Source: Microcaldota archaeon (lineage in GTDB: Archaea > Micrarchaeota > Micrarchaeia > Burarchaeales > JACQQB01). Taken from it: a DNA stretch of 6,797 bases. The notes beneath the pieces are model-generated. The model was given only the letters and a program-made list of their open reading frames with translations. It made no database searches and was not told where the DNA came from. Position 1 is the stretch's first letter; each line of letters starts with the position of its first letter. The stretch spans positions 1 through 6,797 of the forward strand of contig JACQQB010000119.1 of the NCBI GenBank assembly GCA_016207225.1, in the 5' to 3' direction. Made by a program: the position numbers and the translations under genes. This document shows, in pieces, positions 4,715 through 6,797 of this stretch.

Positions 4715-5503
4715 TTATAGGCTCAGTGAGTAGATTATTACCGCAAAAGTTATCCCTGCGATTATACAATAATAGCCGAATAGGTATAGTTTTTTCGCCT
4801 CAAGGATTTTCATCAGGAAGCCAATACTTAGATAACCAGTTATGAATGCTGCAATTGTTCCAGCTATAAGAGAGGGTAGTAGTAAGTTTAGGTCTAAAGT
4901 TGAACCATTAATCGACAGGTATTCTATGATGGACGCCACGGCCATTGCTGGCGCGCCTATGAAAAATGAGAATTCAGCTGCTTCCAAAGGGTTGAGGCCT
5001 AGGAGCCAGCCGGCTCCTATTGTGCTTCCTGAACGGGATATGCCAGGAGCAACTGCAATTCCTTGTGCCAAGCCTATAAGAGCGGCCTTGGAAGGGGATA
5101 GCCTTTGGTCATATTTTGCAAATCTTGAAGCAATAAGTAGGAAAATGCCAGTAACGACTATAAGCAGGCTCACTGTTAATGGCTGGGTAAATAGACCCTT
5201 GAAGAATACTCTTCCGGCAAATCCTATTATTGCGGTTGGAATGCCGGCAAGTATGATTAACGCTATGTAATTCAAGGCATCTTTCTTAAGTGCGACTGCA
5301 CCTAATAACAGAGAGATTATCTTATTTCTAAGATATACGAGCAGGGCTAAAGTTGTTCCGATCATTATTATGATATCGAATTCTGGTGGTGTCTGTATCC
5401 CCAGCAAAGCCTGGGCAACAACCAAATGGCCTGAGCTTGAGATTGGAAGCCATTCAGTGAAACCTTGAATAAGACCAAGAAAAATTGCTTGTAGGATGTC
5501 CAT
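4715..5503 (-). CDS. uppP: Undecaprenyl-diphosphatase (UppP/BacA family)
   Basis: 262 residues, the usual family length. It removes a phosphate from the polyprenyl diphosphate lipid carrier at the membrane so the carrier can be reused. In bacteria this serves peptidoglycan; in archaea the likely use is glycan carrier recycling for surface glycosylation. Both active-site segments are present. Near the N-terminus, Q13-G-F-T-E17 fits the (E/Q)xxxE motif and is followed by LPISSSGH (19-26). The second repeat has PGISRSG (153-159) with the catalytic Arg157. The protein is almost entirely membrane helices. The two-fold repeat shows as two re-entrant-type segments, each followed by a helix. Start ATG 5503-5501 has no Shine-Dalgarno site but has a TATA-like box 26 nt upstream, so a leaderless transcript is likely. 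It lies 31 nt after SRP54 and 42 nt before the ATPase gene on the same strand. Nothing appears broken. Confidence 0.93.
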   Translation of the reverse strand: MDILQAIFLGLIQGFTEWLPISSSGHLVVAQALLGIQTPPEFDIIIMIGTTLALLVYLRNKIISLLLGAVALKKDALNYIALIILAGIPTAIIGFAGRVFFKGLFTQPLTVSLLIVVTGIFLLIASRFAKYDQRLSPSKAALIGLAQGIAVAPGISRSGSTIGAGWLLGLNPLEAAEFSFFIGAPAMAVASIIEYLSINGSTLDLNLLLPSLIAGTIAAFITGYLSIGFLMKILEAKKLYLFGYYCIIAGITFAVIIYSLSL

Positions 5504-5525
5504 ACTATAAATGTAAAAAAGAGGA

Positions 5526-5532
5526 TTTTAAA
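5526..5532 (-). promoter_or_regulatory. Predicted leaderless promoter (TATA box) of uppP
   Basis: The minus strand reads TTTAAAA with its centre 26 nt before the A of the uppP ATG, the normal archaeal distance to a transcription start. The mRNA would begin at the start codon. Between the box and the ATG is a run of six T (5520-5515), which may also end the SRP54 transcript. Confidence 0.5.
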
Positions 5533-5534
5533 GC

Positions 5535-6797
5535 TTAATTTAGTTTGAATCCTTTCTTCATGAACTGCTCCATCTGTTTTCTGAAGCCGCGGTTCTTCTT
5601 GAACATGTTGAACATTTTCTTAACCTGCTCAAACTGGTTTAGGAATTCCTTGACTTCCTCTATTTTGGTTCCTGATCCTTTTGCTATTCTCTCAATCCGT
5701 CCTTTGTTCTTCTTGATCAGTTCTGCATCGTTCCTTTCCTGCAGAGTCATTGAGTTTATTATTGATTCAAATTTCTTCAGCTTTCCCTCGCTCTGCTCCA
5801 GCATGTCTTTTGGCAAGTCAACCGCCCCAATCATGCCCAACACGTTCTTTAATGGGCCTAACTTCTTGGTTGCCTTTAGCTGCTCATAAAAGCCTTTGAT
5901 AGTAAGCTCATCCTCTACTAATTCCCCTAAATTCTGCTCTTTGCTTACCTCTTTAACTTTTTCCAATAATGCCTCTAAGTCTGGAAAGCCCAGAAGCTTG
6001 TTGACAAATCGCTTGGAATCATATGTTTCCAAATCCTCCAATTTTTCCCCAGTGCCTATGAAGGCGAGTTTGGATTTGGAGGTTGCCACTGCGCTTACTG
6101 CCCCACCTCCTTTGCCGCTGCCATCCATTTTGGTGACTATGACCCCTGTTAGGCCGATGTTCTTGTTGAATTCGCTGGCTTGTTTTTCTGCCACCTGACC
6201 CAAATCTGCACTTACAACCAGGAATTTTTCATCCGGCTTGAAAATTTCGTTGATCATTTTCAATTCTTCTGTTAGCTCATTATCAAAAGCACTCCTTCCT
6301 GAAGAGTCTAGGAGTAGGATTTCCTTATCACCCAGTTGAGTTAACGCATCGTTGATTATTTTTCTAACGTCTGTAATCTTGTCGCCATAGAATGAAACAT
6401 TAGCCTTTTCAGATAGTTGCTTTAGCTGCTCGTAAGCTGCAGGCCGGAACAGGTCACAACATATTACACCCACACTCAGGCCTTTCTGCCTGTAAAAACG
6501 TGCTAGCTTGGCTATGCTGGTGGTTTTACCTGAACCCTGCAGGCCTAGAAGAAGAATTCTCTGATTTTTTAGGTTGGGTTCAAACCTGTCTCCCATCAGC
6601 TTTACAAGCTCGTCATAAACTACCTTTATAGTGTGCTCCTTTGGGCTTATTCCTGGCAATGGCTTTTCATTAAGGACTTTTTGCTCTATTATTTTTGAGA
6701 AATCGAAAACTAACTGTACATTCACATCACTGGCAATGAGAACCCTTTGCATTTCCTTTATGAATTCCTTTACTGCCTTTTCATCGATTAAGGCTGC
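5535..6797 (-). CDS. srp54: Signal recognition particle GTPase SRP54 (Ffh family), 5' end off window
   Basis: The frame is open to the window edge and gives 420 residues; about 20-25 N-terminal residues are missing. The internal ATG at 6752 is not the start, because the codons before it (AALIDEKAVKEFIKE) are clear N-domain sequence. SRP54 binds signal sequences on ribosome-nascent chains and, with 7S RNA and the receptor FtsY, delivers them to the membrane in a GTP-controlled cycle. In visible numbering: N domain 1-75, P-loop GLQGSGKT (85-92), DLFRPAAYEQL (115-125), G3 DSSGR (164-168, usually DTAGR), TKMD (222-225) with GSGKGGGA after it, and the closing FIGTGEKLEDLE. The methionine-containing M domain starts near 300, with the RNA-binding RIERIAKGSGT (367-377). 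The C-terminus is short and basic (KKGFKLN). A standard archaeal housekeeping gene. Confidence 0.97.
   Translation of the reverse strand, partial: AALIDEKAVKEFIKEMQRVLIASDVNVQLVFDFSKIIEQKVLNEKPLPGISPKEHTIKVVYDELVKLMGDRFEPNLKNQRILLLGLQGSGKTTSIAKLARFYRQKGLSVGVICCDLFRPAAYEQLKQLSEKANVSFYGDKITDVRKIINDALTQLGDKEILLLDSSGRSAFDNELTEELKMINEIFKPDEKFLVVSADLGQVAEKQASEFNKNIGLTGVIVTKMDGSGKGGGAVSAVATSKSKLAFIGTGEKLEDLETYDSKRFVNKLLGFPDLEALLEKVKEVSKEQNLGELVEDELTIKGFYEQLKATKKLGPLKNVLGMIGAVDLPKDMLEQSEGKLKKFESIINSMTLQERNDAELIKKNKGRIERIAKGSGTKIEEVKEFLNQFEQVKKMFNMFKKNRGFRKQMEQFMKKGFKLN

Noticed and set aside
4842..5270. 142-codon plus-strand frame opposite uppP
   Set aside because: Antisense to a complete UppP with both active-site motifs; no promoter or ribosome binding site.
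5545..6198. Two plus-strand frames (114 and 100 codons) opposite SRP54
   Set aside because: Antisense shadows of the conserved G and M domains.

Overview
The window looks archaeal. The 3' signal recognition particle GTPase is of the archaeal SRP54 type. Promoter-like TATA boxes sit about 26 nt upstream of start codons with no leader (5526-5532, 1773-1780). The one strong Shine-Dalgarno site matches the archaeal 16S tail, and terminators look like oligo-T tracts. The small, tightly packed genes and the type IV secretion-like membrane cassette would suit a DPANN-type or other uncultivated euryarchaeal-grade lineage, but I cannot place the phylum from this window.

Left part (1-1635, minus strand). 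A compact operon of membrane proteins reads right to left: a VirB2/TrbC-like two-helix pilin (1390-1635), a 49-nt intergenic gap filled by a long hairpin (1341-1389), a polytopic TrbL/VirB6- or CedA-like protein split into two overlapping frames at a run of six T (343-1340, junction 747-753), and the start of a further two-helix membrane protein that runs off the window (1-334). Together they look like part of an archaeal conjugation or DNA-import (Ced/Ted-like) apparatus, with the VirB4-type ATPase expected beyond position 1. This segment is visibly AT-richer than the rest.

Control region (1636-1799). It lies between the pilin operon and a divergent small winged-helix regulator (1800-2054, plus strand). 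It holds two promoters and three related 19-nt imperfect palindromes of 7-5-7 layout, one over each predicted TATA box and one next to the pilin ribosome binding site. It also holds a 10-bp direct repeat at 20-bp spacing. The simplest reading is that the regulator controls itself and the secretion operon.

Right part (2055-6797, minus strand). This is a housekeeping block read right to left: SRP54 (5' end cut by the window), a UppP/BacA-type polyprenyl-diphosphatase, and an MgtA-like P3B P-type ATPase with a TTG start. A small hairpin plus T-run in the convergent gap (2081-2104) probably ends the ATPase transcript. These are ordinary chromosomal functions: membrane protein targeting, recycling of the lipid carrier for surface glycans, and cation (probably Mg2+) uptake. 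The secretion cassette therefore appears to be chromosomal or integrated next to them.

The most interesting points are the in-register T_TTT_TTG heptamer joining the two halves of the VirB6-like gene, the intercistronic hairpin after the pilin gene, and the shared palindromes in the divergent control region.
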